Of a stretch of 64,000 nt of DNA, positions 48,501 to 61,275 are shown in pieces. The DNA lies in NCBI GenBank assembly GCA_029964075.1, contig CM057149.1, positions 9,000,465 to 9,064,464 on the forward strand, in the 5' to 3' direction. The notes under the pieces were generated by a model. It did not search any database. It was not told the DNA's origin and worked only from the letters and a program-made list of their open reading frames with translations. Position 1 is the stretch's first letter, and every line of letters begins with the position of its first letter. The stretch comes from Patiria pectinifera (Eukaryota; Echinodermata; Asteroidea; Valvatida; Asterinidae). The position numbers and the translations under genes were made by a program.

Positions 48501-51500
48501 TATATGCGATCGTAACCCCATCTAAAAACACATTAAATTGTGCAGCAGCAGGATTCAAGTCGAACCAGTGAGTTTGTCGGTTTTGAGACATCATCTTACA
48601 TTGAAAAAACTTTTTAATTTTGCCGACGCGCATGGCTACAGCGAGGCGCGCGCAGACCAGAAACCGTAGCCTTTTTTTACGGCCTAAAACAGTGTGTTAT
48701 AACTGGCAGTATTTTTATTTTATTTTGTCTGTAGCAAAATCTGACGTGCCCATGACAGAGAGACCAGAATTATACGAAGACCAACTTGAGCTAGCAGAGA
48801 ATGCAGTAGCAGGACAGAACACCGTTCTAGTAGCCCCCACAGGGTCAGGCAAGACTCATGTTGCAGCGTACATTATACATGATCACTTCATCACCGACCG
48901 ACCAAAACCTGTCGTGGAGAGACGTGCATTGTTTCTCGTCACAACCGTGAGTTGAAAGTTTTATTGTACCGAGGATCTCATACATGATGGCATTTGGGTT
49001 TTGCCCTTTGCTGACATAAGTTTCACCTAAGATATCAAATGCAGTATCTGCTGCTTGATCAGATTTCAATATCAGTTGGACAATCCTGTCAACTGTGGTG
49101 GTGTAAGCGGTTAAAAATCTGCACGTTTTTTCTTGTGTTGGGTTTCAATCCAACCAGAGCTACCCTGCTGTATTTTTTTCACAACATCTCTGACACCAAT
49201 GACTGCTTGTAAAACTTATTTTGGGGAAGGGCAAACTCAGTATGAAAATTACAACTCAAGATCGTTTTTACTGAAGAAATTTCAAACTCAAATTCTTCAT
49301 ATTTTGTGGGAGTTGAGGCGTAAACTTGAAGGTAGGGAATTTTGATGACTACATACCTTTTGAAAGCTGGCATTATATAGACTAATTTGTCGGCAGCCAT
49401 TTTCAGATTTGGCACGGCGGTGGCAGCAGGTTCGCGCGAGTCACGCTCAGGTAGAACGCACACATCAAGGCTCCCTCGACTGATAGTGTTACCAAAATGT
49501 GCGGGTGCCTTGTCTTTAAGAACGTGGCTTCAAAAATGGCTTCTAATTTTGTTCGCCGGATTACACTATACCTGCTTCATACTTTTGTATCTAGACTAAT
49601 CTAGCCAATTTTTTCCAAAGATTCTATTGAAAAACATGAAAAATTCAACTTTAAGAACTCACGATGAGTGACTATAATGTCAAAAGACTGACTGTTGCAT
49701 TCATTTGAAAGGATTCCAATATCTAGTTAATGGGCCTACATAAAGCTGAACCAAAATCTGTTTAGGTATACTTGACGTGCTCCTTACCTGAGACAGGTGT
49801 TATGGGCAAATTTATTTTGATTCTTTCCCAGGTCAACCTAGTAGGTCAGCAACAGGAAAAACTGAAGGATCTCCTCAAACCGGCTGTATTTTTCTCCGTC
49901 ATCGGAATCCATGGTGCATCCGAGTTGTCCTTAAAGGAAGAGGTTACAAACAGAAACGTCATCGTGCTGACGGCACAGTTGCTTGAGAACGCTCTGGATC
50001 ATATCCCCCTGGAACGATTCTCTCTGCTCGTCTTTGACGAGTGCCATCTCTGTCAGGTAATTAAGATATCTGAGTTGTAATCAGGTCAATCACAAGTCAA
50101 ATCACAAGTCAAATCACAAGTCAAACACAAGTCAAATCTCAAAATCAGTCACAAGTCAATCTCAAGTCAATCACATGTCCAATCGCAAGTCAATTACAAG
50201 TCCATCACAAGTCAACCACAAGTAAATCACAAGTCAACCACAAGTCAATCACAAGTCAATCACAAGTAAATCAAAAGTTGATCACAAGTCAAATCACAAG
50301 TCAATCACAAGTCAATCACAAGTCAGTTTTAAGTCAAATCACAACAGTCAAGCTCGTATCATACTCCACGCTAATGTGAATGCGAAGCGAATTTGACGTC
50401 ATGAAACATTCGCTGCGAAATTCGCCGGAGTTGAAATATGTTCAACTTTTACGAATGCGCAGCACGAAGACTTGTCATCACGTCACAAATTTGCGTTCGC
50501 TCTGTGCCAAGTATGAACCGGGCTTTACAAGTCAATCACAACTCAATAACTTGTCCAATCACAAGTAATTACACGTCAATCACTAGTCAACTCACAAGTC
50601 AGTCACAAGTCAGTCACAAGTCAATCACAAGTCAATCACAAGCCATCTAGTCTGTAGTCTAGGTTCATCTTAGATGTTTATAGGGTGGGTTCTATTGCCC
50701 TTTACTTGAGTTGGCTCATCAAGTTACTCACTACATAATCCCCTTTGTTTTCGTTACAGAAAGGTCACGCCTACAATACAATCATGGCACGTTACTTGGA
50801 GGAAAAACTGAAAGGCAATCGCAACTTGCCACAGGTAAGGGTACAAGATTCAAAGTGAAAACTTGTGATATTGTCTTGAATATTCATGAACATGAATATT
50901 CAACATTCTCTCTGTTTTGAAATGTGTTGCCTTAAAGGCCCTTCCCCCTTATACACTTCCTTTAGTTTGCTTACAGCTAGTGGGTGAAAGATGGCAAGTA
51001 ACATTGAGAAACCATATTATGGCAAGGGCTTTTTCCAGTTCGAAGGCAAAACTGAAAAATCATGATTTCCAATAATGGTCAATCGACACATTTTTTTTAT
51101 GAGACATTTATTCTTTAAATCTTATACTGTAATGACACTTTTCTGGGAGTGTAAACATATGGGGATTCCAAACTGCAACTCAAAAGTACATTTTGGCAAT
51201 CTTTATTTTTTAAAACTGGAGAAAAGTTACTGAACTGCTTCAATAAATTGGATGTTTTGTTAGTTGCGTTGGTATCCAGAAAATGGCACGTTTACAATAA
51301 TGTACTGGTTTTGGACATGGGTTGATGCTCTCCATGGCCTGGTATCCTGCAGATAGTCGGCATGACAGCTAGTCTGGGAACCGGCAAGGCCAAGAGACAA
51401 GACGATGCCGACAACCACGCCGTGCAGATATGCGCCAATATGGATGCTAGTTGCATCTCAATGGTGGAACGAAATAGAAAAGTGCTGGAAGAACGGGTTA

Positions 51501-54500
51501 ATATACCTGAAGAAGGTTAGCGCTAAATGAAGATTGAAAAATGTAAAATGAATCATGATAATGAAGAACAAATTAACTTTGATACTTGAAATTTGATATT
51601 TGAACTGCTAAGCGGAGCTGGACAGCATAAAATATGGGGATTTTTTTTACTGATTTTGAAATTAGAAAAAAATCTAAGATGCCACCTGCGATAAGTTTCA
51701 TGATCCATTTATTTAAAAAAAAAAATAATCTCTAAATGGCATCTTGTCCCTTTCTGCTTTTCAGACGGTCTGTTAAAAATCAATTTTGGTTATCGGTTAT
51801 CTGTTTGATTTTGGCATACTTCTTCACAAGTTCAAATGTAATTGCTCAGGCAGCTCATCCATTCACTTTTGACAAATCTATAAATACGTTAATTGTTTTC
51901 TTAGGGACAAATAAATGAGTTATTATTTTATATCTTCAGTGGAACCCATCGAAGTCACATGCAGAGAGGTCGATCCATTTGCCGATAAAATCAACGAGAT
52001 CATGGAAAAAATTGAAGACATGCTGCAAAAATCACAGAGTGAGTGAGAGGCCAAAATTGAAAAAGTTTTGTTCTGGTATTAAAGAAGAGAGTTCTTGATT
52101 ATTTCCCTATCCTGTTCATTGATGCTTCTATGTATCCATTTAATATACAAAAGGGATTTCTAAACTGGGGCGCTGTGGCCCAATTATGGTGTTCGACTGA
52201 CGGGGAACATGGTGCTTGTGTTCTTGGGCAAGACACTTTACTACGATTGCCTCTCTCCACCCAGAAGTGTAAATGGGTACCTGTGAAGGTAGAGACCAAA
52301 TTGCGCTGATCTCGAGCTGCTACAGAAAAACGGTCTCATACATCATTCCTGATAAACAGGGATAATAATTGTTAAGCGCTTTTGAAAACTTAGGTTTATA
52401 GCGCTATATAAGCACCACATTATAGTTGTATTATAACATATGACCTGAGCTCTGACTTGGGACTCACGTTTCTGAAAACAACTTTGAACACATGCTGACT
52501 ACTGAACTATTACACAGATTTGAGCTTACTACCTACAGCAATGGGTGGTTTTCCCCCTCTATTCCTTGGCGAAATATCCACTTGTCTCTCTTCTGTTGAC
52601 ATTTTTCAACAGCAATGTTTGGTACATTTTGTACACAAAAATCAGGAGCCAAGGATGATGTTTGGTACAGTATAGCCAAGTGTTCAGTATAGCAATGTTC
52701 GGTATAGCGACGTTCTTAGAGTACTTAAAATATATTATTTCATTTACCACCATCTAGTTGTGGACTTGAATCAGTTACGATGGAAAAGAAATGTTGCAAG
52801 GGCTTGAATTTTTCGGAAGTTACTAAAAATCAGAGACTGAAAAAAATTACGTTAGTCATGTTAGTGACGGGCAAAAACCCAATGTTAAATTTACACATCC
52901 GTGACAAAAACATTCAACAAATAAAGACCGAAAACTAATTAATTAATATGACATTACGGCATTTATTTCCCATTTTTGAGTTTGCTCGATGAAATTTTCC
53001 GATTACAGACAATCATTCATTCAGCATCTTTCAACGCTCTCTCTTATCTGATCGCTCTGTTCAAGAGTTAGTGAGATGGTGAATGTGCTCTGCCTGTGAG
53101 CTTACTGACAAAAACAAAAATATCTACCAAACTCTACTCTTGTTTATAATGTAAAGTATTTTGAAAAGAAAAAAAAGTTAAGTTATCAAGTGGATTTGAA
53201 AAAAAAAAAAAAAATAAATAAATCTATCAAATATAATCAAATAACAAACAGTCCCACTTCAGCCATGCTCTTCTGTTTCCGTTATTTGACACCACCAGCT
53301 CATGGTCACTGGCCCTGGGGAAGTGGGTGCCAGGGTAAGTGTTTATCTTATAATTACTTTACTGATAACAGCTGATAAGAGTCACAGTGAAATCGGTAGG
53401 TACAGTTCAGGGGTTTTGGCAAATGGGAGTTTCACGTAATGGATGTCATTGATTGTTTTCACGCGAGTCTTATTGCTTGTGTATTTTAACGATAGGTCCT
53501 GAAGTGCGGCGCTTCATCAGATCTGCGTGTATCCCCAGCGTACGAGGCAGCCAGGCCTATCGTCAGTGGTGCGATAGAATGAAACGCAACGCTCAAATAT
53601 TTATCCAGAATGGGCAGGACGAAATATACCGTCAACTACAAGCCTATATCTGCCATTTAATGGTATGTAGGAATTATTCTTGCATTTGTGGTGAAAAGAA
53701 CTGAAAATAATGTTGGAAGAGAAAAGATTAGATCTGTGTATCAGGTGTACGTATTTGTATTTCCAGATTTTTTGGATAAAATTTCTCTTTCACTTTTTTT
53801 GGGAGGGGACATTGATTTGGCGAATATTAAAATTTGAAAAACATCTCTAGAAAAAAAACAACTTTGAATTCAACTTAAAATCAGTTCTGTAAAGCTTGAC
53901 AAATCAAATTAATGTAAAATGTAAGGTTTATTTAGGGTCTTGGAATGTTGTGTTTGTCTCTGTGTTTTATCCCAAATCTGCATGTTTTATCCTTTCCTGC
54001 CACTGCATTGATAGGACTACAACAAGTCGTTGGTGATCAACAAGCAAGTCAGAACTGTGGATGCTTTCAATCATCTTGACAAAATGATGGACGCCATGAA
54101 TGACAGGAGAAGCTGTTTTAATGACACCGACTATCGGCTACACAAGCTGTTTACCGGTAAGCATGTAGCCAACATGGCATTGCCCAATTTGTTGTTCAGA
54201 CAAAGCAAAACAGTAGTTCGGTGAGGGGAAAGGGGGATGTTCAGCATCTTTTAATTTGATGGTTATTTAGGGTGCTGTTTAACCAGTTCGCACCGGGATT
54301 ATTTTGACATTGACCAGACCCAGGTGCATGATTGATTTTCACGAACCTCGATGCCAGACAGGTTCAGGCCGTCATCTGCTTGTAGCAAACCTTGATATTT
54401 CTGGCCTCGCTTGCTGCGAGCGGGTCACTGACAGATATTTTTCGGCCTCACTCATTGCGTGTTTATCCATCGTCCGTTCCGAATTCCGCAAAACCTTTGC

Positions 54501-57135
54501 GTGTATACACGTCATCCGACGTGAACTGGTTAAAAAGTGTATCCAGACACATTTCCATACACAGCTGCATAAATAAAAGGCCTTTTTTCTGGCAGAAGGT
54601 ATTTTAAGTTCCCAATTTTCTGACCTTGGAAAGGAAAACTCGATAAATTTGTTGTTAAATTCATTTCCCAAATGAACGCCTTTAACAGGAATTAAGTCAA
54701 CTTCAAACATGTTCAACATCTAGCTTTTAATGCCTTCATCTGAATTTAGATTTTGCCTGAACGTTGTATTGTAGGCTGTATCTCAAAACACGGCTGTGAA
54801 ATCTGGTTTTGGTGCTGGATGGTCAATGGCATTTGCGCTGACTCTAACGCGGCAGTTTATTTACCTTTAATTTTCATGTTACCAGGTGAAGAGAAAATAT
54901 TGAGAGAAATCTGTGACGACCCGAGCAACGAAAACCCACTGCTGGTGAAACTCCGAGAGATCATATTGGAGGAGTATGACATGCGCCCAGATACCAGAGC
55001 AATTCTGTTTGTCAAGACCATCGACACGACTGAAGCCCTTCACGACTGGATCACAGAGACCCCACAGTTGGAGTTTTTGACCCCGGGAAGAATTGCCGGG
55101 TCAAGAGGTTAGTGTGTACCAGTTTTGTGCGATGTGCTTTTATTCCTTGCCTTGGCGACCATAAGAAATAGCATCATCGTTTGTTTTTGGTAATAGTTTC
55201 AAGAAAACACAGTGCATGAACTGTCCGTAAAGCTTGTGTGATATGCAGATCACAGGGTCTCAGTATCAAGTCTGAGTTGTAAAAGTGGAGTAAAAGTCAA
55301 GGTCCAAGTTTTTTTGTAAACATGACTGGAGTCGAGTACACAGACATTTAGGCTGGAGTTGGACTCGGGTCTGAGTCCTCGACCCGAGTCATATCATACA
55401 GCACTTTTGTGTACCATCTGACTGTAATGGTTGGTGGAATACAGTTTAAAAGCGTATTGGCTACAGACTAATCCCTGAAAAACAGGCGTGGTGAAGTAGA
55501 CAAAACGGCAAAGCTGCCTCTAATTATAAAGCGGATAAAGCCACCTAAGCTGCAAAGCCTCGTTCAGGAACAAGTTGTTCAGGAACAATCAAGTCCATAC
55601 ATCCCACACACAGAGCTGTCACCTGAGTAAAGCGCTGTCAACTGTTCGTCTGTGGAGTTCATATTTCCAATGCGTTCCCCATGTGTGCTTTTTGACATTA
55701 TAACAGCTTGTATTTGGCCTTCTCATTTCAGACATGAATTCAGACCAGCAGAACAAAGTTATGGCAAAGTTCCGCGGCGGGGAACACAAGATGTTGGTGG
55801 CTACCAACTTGCTTGAGCAGGGTACCGACGTGCCGGCATGTAACCTGGTTATAAGATTGGACTACGTGCCTAGTGACTTTGGTCATGTTCAAATCAAAGG
55901 TACATGTAACAGGGTATACTGCTAATATCAGGCATGCAACTCTTCCTCGGATCAGCTGATTTCCTCTTTTTTTACTTCCCAAGTGTGCCATTGAAAATAA
56001 GAAAACACTGTACAAAGTCTTTGAAAGATATGAATTTCCTCTTTTTTGTGACTTCCCAGTTGCATGCCTGTAATATAAAGAGACTAAACTATGAAACGCA
56101 GCTCAGGCCCTTACTGAAGAAAAGCCAATATATCGGCTTCTTAAAGTGTAATAATTCTGTCCAATTATGTAAGCAATTAATTCTGAAGTCAGAGTTTTAA
56201 CAAGTCACGTCTGAAGCATTTTCACAATATTAATGATGGCATTTCTTAAAATCGTATTAGATGGATGTTTTTTAGAAAAAAATCAAATTTCCAGTAGGGT
56301 TCGATTTCATCCCCGCCCGGCTTTGACAAGCACACGATTTTCTGCCGGAAAAAATCTCCGACGGTCTTTTTCACAGAACAGCAACAGGCATGCTGAGCTC
56401 AGAGGACAGTTGCATTATTTAGTGACAAAACAATAGAAAATTTTCTGTGGTAAATATGCTCGATTTGTCTTTCCTGTTTTTATAGGCCGCACTAGGAAAA
56501 AAGGTGGAAGGAGCTACCTGATTACGCTGATGGAATCCAAGGGTGCGGTCCGCGATGCCGCCAATCGTCAGCGTGAGGTCATGATGATGGATGCAGCCAG
56601 GAATCTCAAGGAAAAGACTCCGGGGCAGTTTGTGTGTGCGATGGAACGCCAGCAGGAAGAGGACCGGTTGGAAAGACAGGCCCGGCAGGAGCAGAAGAGA
56701 GAGATCCGTCGCGACAACGGCGGCGCGACGTTCGATTTCTGCTGCATCAACTGCAGCATGGTTGCTTTCCAATCGCACCACGTCGGCATCTACGTAGAGT
56801 CCCAGTTTCTCATTCTAGATCCCGGCTTCGGGAGCCGTATGGAGATCAGAGAGCACCCCAAGCCCAAGAAACTTGGCAAGGACATAACAGTCATCGGTAA
56901 GATGTTCTGCAAGATCTGCGGCCATGACTGGGGTGCGCTGACGCGTATCCAAGACTCCTACTATCCTTCGGTCAGAATCTGCCGGTTCAGCTTGAAGAAT
57001 CTCTCCACACAGGAAGCGCACACGTACAAGAAGTGGAAAGAGGCACCGTTTGAAGTTGCGAAGGTGATGGTGCTGCCCCTAGAGGCGAAGGTCAAAGTGC
57101 CCATGAATGTCCTGAAGAAGTTACGAAAGCTCTGA
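42592..57135 (+). CDS. RIG-I-like receptor (RLR) with two CARD-like segments, helicase and zinc-binding CTD, 18 exons
   Basis: Exons 42592-42709, 43369-43491, 43930-44274, 44571-44705, 45304-45385, 46069-46214, 46842-47012, 47821-47961, 48735-48946, 49832-50056, 50760-50834, 51353-51515, 51940-52038, 53496-53662, 54015-54156, 54886-55107, 55732-55899 and 56486-57135; all GT-AG in consistent phase, 1127 residues. Residues 1-195 form two CARD-like helical segments. Residues 196-420 are a long linker with an Arg/Ser-rich part (exon 6) and an Asn/Gln-rich RHIM-like part (exon 7). The helicase has motif I APTGSGKT (Lys460), DECH (560-563), TAS, the motif V region VATNLLEQGTD and GRTRKKG for motif VI. 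The CTD has zinc ligands C998/C1001 and C1053/C1056, HPKPK and HDWG as in RIG-I. RLRs bind viral-type double-stranded RNA in the cytosol and signal through CARDs. RIG-I has 925 residues and MDA5 1025; the extra length is mostly linker. Confidence 0.95.
43000..43325 (-). mobile_element. Non-LTR retrotransposon fragment (RT C-terminus), minus strand
   Basis: Minus-strand translation reads 'LRRAGHLVWMDESRLPRAVF' then 'YGKFSEGKR', the pattern seen after the reverse transcriptase domain in many LINE ORF2 proteins. Stops and frame changes follow, so it is dead. In receptor intron 1. Confidence 0.7.
44338..44512 (+). mobile_element. tRNA-derived SINE
   Basis: Head 'ggtccagtggttgcagtg', B-box-like 'gggtttgaaccctg', then 'ttcttgggcaagacacttta'. 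In receptor intron 3. The body matches 52160-52432. Confidence 0.75.
46224..46460 (+). mobile_element. Non-LTR retrotransposon fragment, plus strand
   Basis: The frame encodes 'LQLIKALVASHLTYGCRTWT', the well-known region near the end of LINE reverse transcriptases. It begins right after receptor exon 6 and is degenerate. Confidence 0.7.
50080..50645. repeat. Satellite of 'aatcacaagtc' units, split by a MITE-like insert
   Basis: About 35 units of 10-12 bp in two blocks, 50080-50345 and 50525-50645, in receptor intron 10. The unit is the same as in the actin-like 2 intron array at 36720-37020. Confidence 0.95.
50349..50525. mobile_element. MITE-like insert in the satellite
   Basis: Unique sequence between the two satellite blocks with imperfect inverted ends: 'gctcgtatcatactc... 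gcgaatttgacgtca' against 'tgtcatcacgtcacaaatttgcg... gtatgaaccgggc'. About 177 bp, no coding capacity. Confidence 0.65.
52160..52432 (+). mobile_element. SINE, degenerate head
   Basis: Shares 'gtgttcttgggcaagacact' with 44338-44512 and ends in 'tagcgctatataagcaccac', a typical SINE 3' end. In receptor intron 13. Confidence 0.7.
55929..56070. mobile_element. MITE, CAGGCATGCAAC termini, copy 2
   Basis: 142 bp with ends CAGGCATGCAACT and AGTTGCATGCCTG; the interior is close to the copy at 41773. In receptor intron 17. Confidence 0.85.
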
Positions 57136-57194
57136 GTTGTGGAATAATCGAGGTATTTCATACCCATAGGTGGAGAACGAGTTGCTTCATTTGC

Positions 57195-57356
57195 CAGGCA
57201 TGCAACTTCTACTCGGATCGCTGCTTTTCATGAATACTAAATACATATTGAAAAATACTGTACCAAGTTTTGCAAAATTCGCGGTTGTACGGTTTGTGGA
57301 ACCGCCGTGGGTTGTACCAGTTGGTACTTGTTTTCTAATTCCCCATTGCATGCCTA
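57195..57356. mobile_element. MITE, CAGGCATGCAAC termini, copy 3 (diverged)
   Basis: Ends 'caggcatgcaact' and 'ttgcatgcctag' match copies 1 and 2, while the interior has diverged. Lies 60 bp after the receptor stop codon, so inside its 3' UTR if the poly(A) signal at 57844 is used. Confidence 0.65.
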
Positions 57357-57843
57357 GCTGATATACACAACTTGACAACTTTTGAGCAAACATTTCGGTT
57401 ACTCTTTTAGGAATTGGGGTCTTTATTGATGGATGTATGTCAGCGATCCCATAAATTGTGTTACTTCTTTTTTAATAGAGGGTATAAATTCTGTTATCTG
57501 TGCCGTGACCAGAGCAGTGTGTACTAGTCAATATGTAGTGTAATTTTACATTTTATGGGTGTAAAGTACTTTTTATTTTGCCAAGTTTTAAATTTGAATA
57601 TATTGAACTTTTGTAGACCAACTCGGCCCCTTTCAATGGTGAAAGCATTGTGCTAGCTATTGTCCAGATAATCCATCACAGGGCCATTGCTTTTTACAAC
57701 AGCGTAGAGAATGTTCTCCATTGAAGGGGGCCACGTGAGTGTACGTACCTGGATGTATAAAGTTGTAAGCTAAGTATACCTTGTGAAAGAGTGGCTTTGT
57801 TACATATTTAGAATTTTTTTTTTAAAGGAGTACCTGAGGTTTT

Positions 57844-57856
57844 AATAAAAAATAAA
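57844..57856 (+). promoter_or_regulatory. Candidate poly(A) signals of the receptor gene
   Basis: Two AATAAA hexamers (57844 and 57851), about 710 bp after the stop codon. Position is plausible; use not shown. Confidence 0.4.
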
Positions 57857-58269
57857 ATTTATTGCATTTCAAGAAGTAGTTGTACAGGATGTAAGTGTAT
57901 ATATGCCAAACGTTATTCCTGTAATATTCCCTACTATTAGGTTGGTACTTAGCTGTAGTTATGCATCTCGTGCCTTTAGGGCTAAAATATGGCAGAAACC
58001 GATAGTACAGAGGTGACGTCCTCTCTAAAAACAAACTTCTAAATTAATGAATTCTTTTGTATGTTTTGCTGCGATTTATGCTCCACTTTTAGTTTCATTT
58101 GGGAGACTCTCACCAGTCCTAAATTTTGTAGGACAGTATGACTGTAGACCCGTATGACCATATCTTAAAGTTTCGGTTAAGCTTTTGAAAAAAAATGTAC
58201 ATGTATAACTTTTGGGGAAAAAAATGTATAACTTATTAACTTCTACGTGCTTTCATGGATTTTGACAAA

Positions 58270-58505
58270 ACTTGTATGCAGTGACCCTTGGGTGAAAAAA
58301 CACAATTCTTCATCGGATTACTGAGGTCAAAGGTCATGTAGGGGTCATTAGAGGTCGTTCAAATATGCTTCAAATATGTCTTTGTCTACACAATTTGATG
58401 GTTTTTAATGTAACTTGCATGGAGTGATCCTTGGGTGGGGGTTCATCACAAACTCTTCCGAAATTGGAGGTCAAAAGTCATGTAGGGGTCATTTGAGGTC
58501 ATTGT
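58270..58505. repeat. Diverged tandem duplication, ~165 bp
   Basis: Two blocks share 'gcagtgacccttgggtg'/'ggagtgatccttgggtg' and 'ggtcatgtaggggtcatt'/'agtcatgtaggggtcatt'. Confidence 0.6.
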
Positions 58506-60400
58506 TTGAAAACGCACAAAAGTTGACTTTTTTAAGAGCACAAAACATGTAGGGATAGACCACAGAAAAAGGCAACACATGCGGACCACTTGTTTTTTTT
58601 TAAAGGGCTTTTCAGACCCACGTGAGGCAGGAACTTACAGAAATATTGTCTAGTTGCTTGGACAATTATTGCCACAACAGCTTGCCTGAAATGAATGCTT
58701 TGAGAAACTTGAGTGATTTTCAATGCTTGTATATATATTCTTGAGTTGAACACACGCTTTTTGAAATCGTACATTAGCATGCTAATTTAACAAAATAGAC
58801 CCGAAAAATTATGAAAATCAAAACAAATATTATGTGCACGCTTGAAATCAAAATGCTTTCGACAACTTTTTTTCTTTTTTGCTGTATAGCAAATGTCATT
58901 AAGCAGTTACATGTAATTTAATTTAATTACATTTGTTATCGAGCCAAAAAATTCAAGAAAGCAGATAAGCTTTGTACAAAGTGCAAACCGAAGTCAACAG
59001 CTCATCATCAAAAGTGTATATTTTAATACTTTTGTAAGAAACTAGAGTGGTGAAAGTGGGTAATTCTTATTAAAATGTATCAAAAATAATTATGTACAAT
59101 TTATTTCTCAACTGAAACGATGTGGTGTAGTAATCATAAAGTGCAAATGTAGGACCGTAAATTGCGTGTAAATTAGCTGAAGAAAGGGCGTGCGCATAAT
59201 AATGTGTAGCATCACGTCAGCGATGTTATCCCGAATGACCTCGGGTCATTGAAATACTGAACTGGCTTTTTCTCAGTACTAATTCTTTCCAGAACCACAC
59301 AAAAAAGACTAGTTCCATGGTGTTCCCATATAAATCAAAGTAATGTCTATTTTAGATTAAAATATATAAAAAATACTTATTTACAAACATTTTCATAATA
59401 TAAGGCTACCATTCAATTAATTTTGTGGAAATTTAAGCACAGATTTTTGAGGACAAAAGACAACTTGCAGCTAATTCTGTTATCTTACAGAAACTCTAAG
59501 GTTATGTAATAAACCTTTATTTACAAGGAATGCTTACAGCCGGCCTAGTTTAGTATCAGTTTATATATTTGCATACCGGTAGTTTTGTTTTAACATATAG
59601 TACTAAATATATACTGAGATAGAGTTATGGAGACTGTGTTTATATTAAGTCAGTTTCTATTCTAGTACTTGGAGTATGTTTGTCCCGATTCTGTTCAAAC
59701 TTGAGTTCTTTCATATCCTAATCATGAAACAAGTTTTTACTCGATATAGCGGGGGATTTCAAAAGTCATATATGCCATCAAAACTGCTACGGATGACTAA
59801 AATAAATTTACTGATGACCTCTCAAAAATGTACCTTGGACCAAACTTGACCAATATTTTTGCTGCTTGTAACGTATCGGTTCAGTAACCTAAATCTGGGG
59901 CATGTGTAGCTGAGAAATGCTGTTTGAGGTACCATTGGCAGTTGAACTTTTTAAATATTTAAAAAAATTTGTAGAATTATTTTACATTGCCACATCTATC
60001 ATATAAGAGCACATATCTGCCAAAATTAGCACTCGACAAGGTGCCGCATCATTACTACCCCTGCTCATTGAGCCAATAAAATATTCCTGTAGACAATTAA
60101 CTGCAGCCCTATAAAGAATATACAGTTCAATGCCGTCATTTCAGTGTAGACAGCTAACGTGAACATAATATACATTTGGTGATTGTTGCCCCATTAAAGA
60201 AATTAGGTTTTACATGTATATTAAAAATGTCAAATTGTATATATTTTAAAAAACGTTTACGTTTTCAAAGTCCACTCAGATTTCGTTAATCTGCCTGAGA
60301 CCAAGAATTCCAAATATTCCCACATATACCCCTACATACCATATTTTTTTTAACCTTTTATGAGATTCACAAACCATAAACCCATTAGCAACTGTCCTGC
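58506..60400. other. AT-rich intergenic region
   Basis: No gene, RNA or clear repeat recognised between the receptor 3' end and the decamer satellite. Confidence 0.35.
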
Positions 60401-60403
60401 AGT

Positions 60404-60668
60404 TTGTTACATTGTATTACATTGTATTACATTGTTTTACATTGTTTTACATTGTATTACATTGTATTACATTGTATTAAATTGTATTACCTTGTTTTAC
60501 ATTGTTTTACATTGTATTACATTGTATTACATTGTATGATTTTGTATTACATTGTATGACATTGTATTACATTGTATTACATTGTATGACATTGTATTAC
60601 ATTGTATTACATTGTATGATTTTGTATTACATTGTATGACATTGTATGACATTGTATTACATTGTATT
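60404..60668. repeat. Decamer satellite (acattgtatt)n, ~26 copies
   Basis: Perfect and near-perfect 10-bp units in one block, with variants acattgtttt, acattgtatg and a few attttgtatt. Confidence 0.97.
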
Positions 60669-61275
60669 TATTCCCTGATGATTCCTCAAAACCATACAGT
60701 GCTTTAGCGGTTCCGTGGTGGTAGAGGTAACAGGCAGGGCAGTTTGGGGCAGTTCAGAGACTATGGTTTTTACCACAGACACTGAACCTAGACCTGATAG
60801 GCCCCAAACCGGGTATCCTATCCTTTACGAAGAGTGTCATACTATGGGCTCCGTGCGCCAACCAAAGAGGGCGCGTTTTTACCTCTTTTGAGCTTTTGAA
60901 AATTCAGGGCTAGTCAGGTCTAGGTTTATTCACAAAGGCGGGTGACGGGTTAAATCGTCAAGCTTTCCCCCGAGTCTCCGGCATTGGACAGTGCATATAC
61001 GTCTGTGGTTTTGTACACATCGTGTTTTGAACTTGGCCCCTGTACACGGCCTGTCGTTGTAGCAAATATCGCTCCATGGCAGCGCCTTGGAGTGTTGCAA
61101 AATATGAAATTACGGTGAGAATTATCATACAAATATACAAATGACTCTCAAGAGTCAGTTTTTGTGGCGTTTTAACAATTAAAAAACCGATATCTGTCTT
61201 TTTAAAAACTTGTGTTTGGGGCCGACAATAATCCCGGCAGCAAGTGGTTAAGATGCCTATGCTTTGAACAGATGG

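Noticed and set aside
42592..57135. Dicer or FANCM-type helicase
   Set aside because: No PAZ or RNase III; the CTD has the RIG-I-type paired CxxC, HPKPK and HDWG motifs and the N-terminus is CARD-like.
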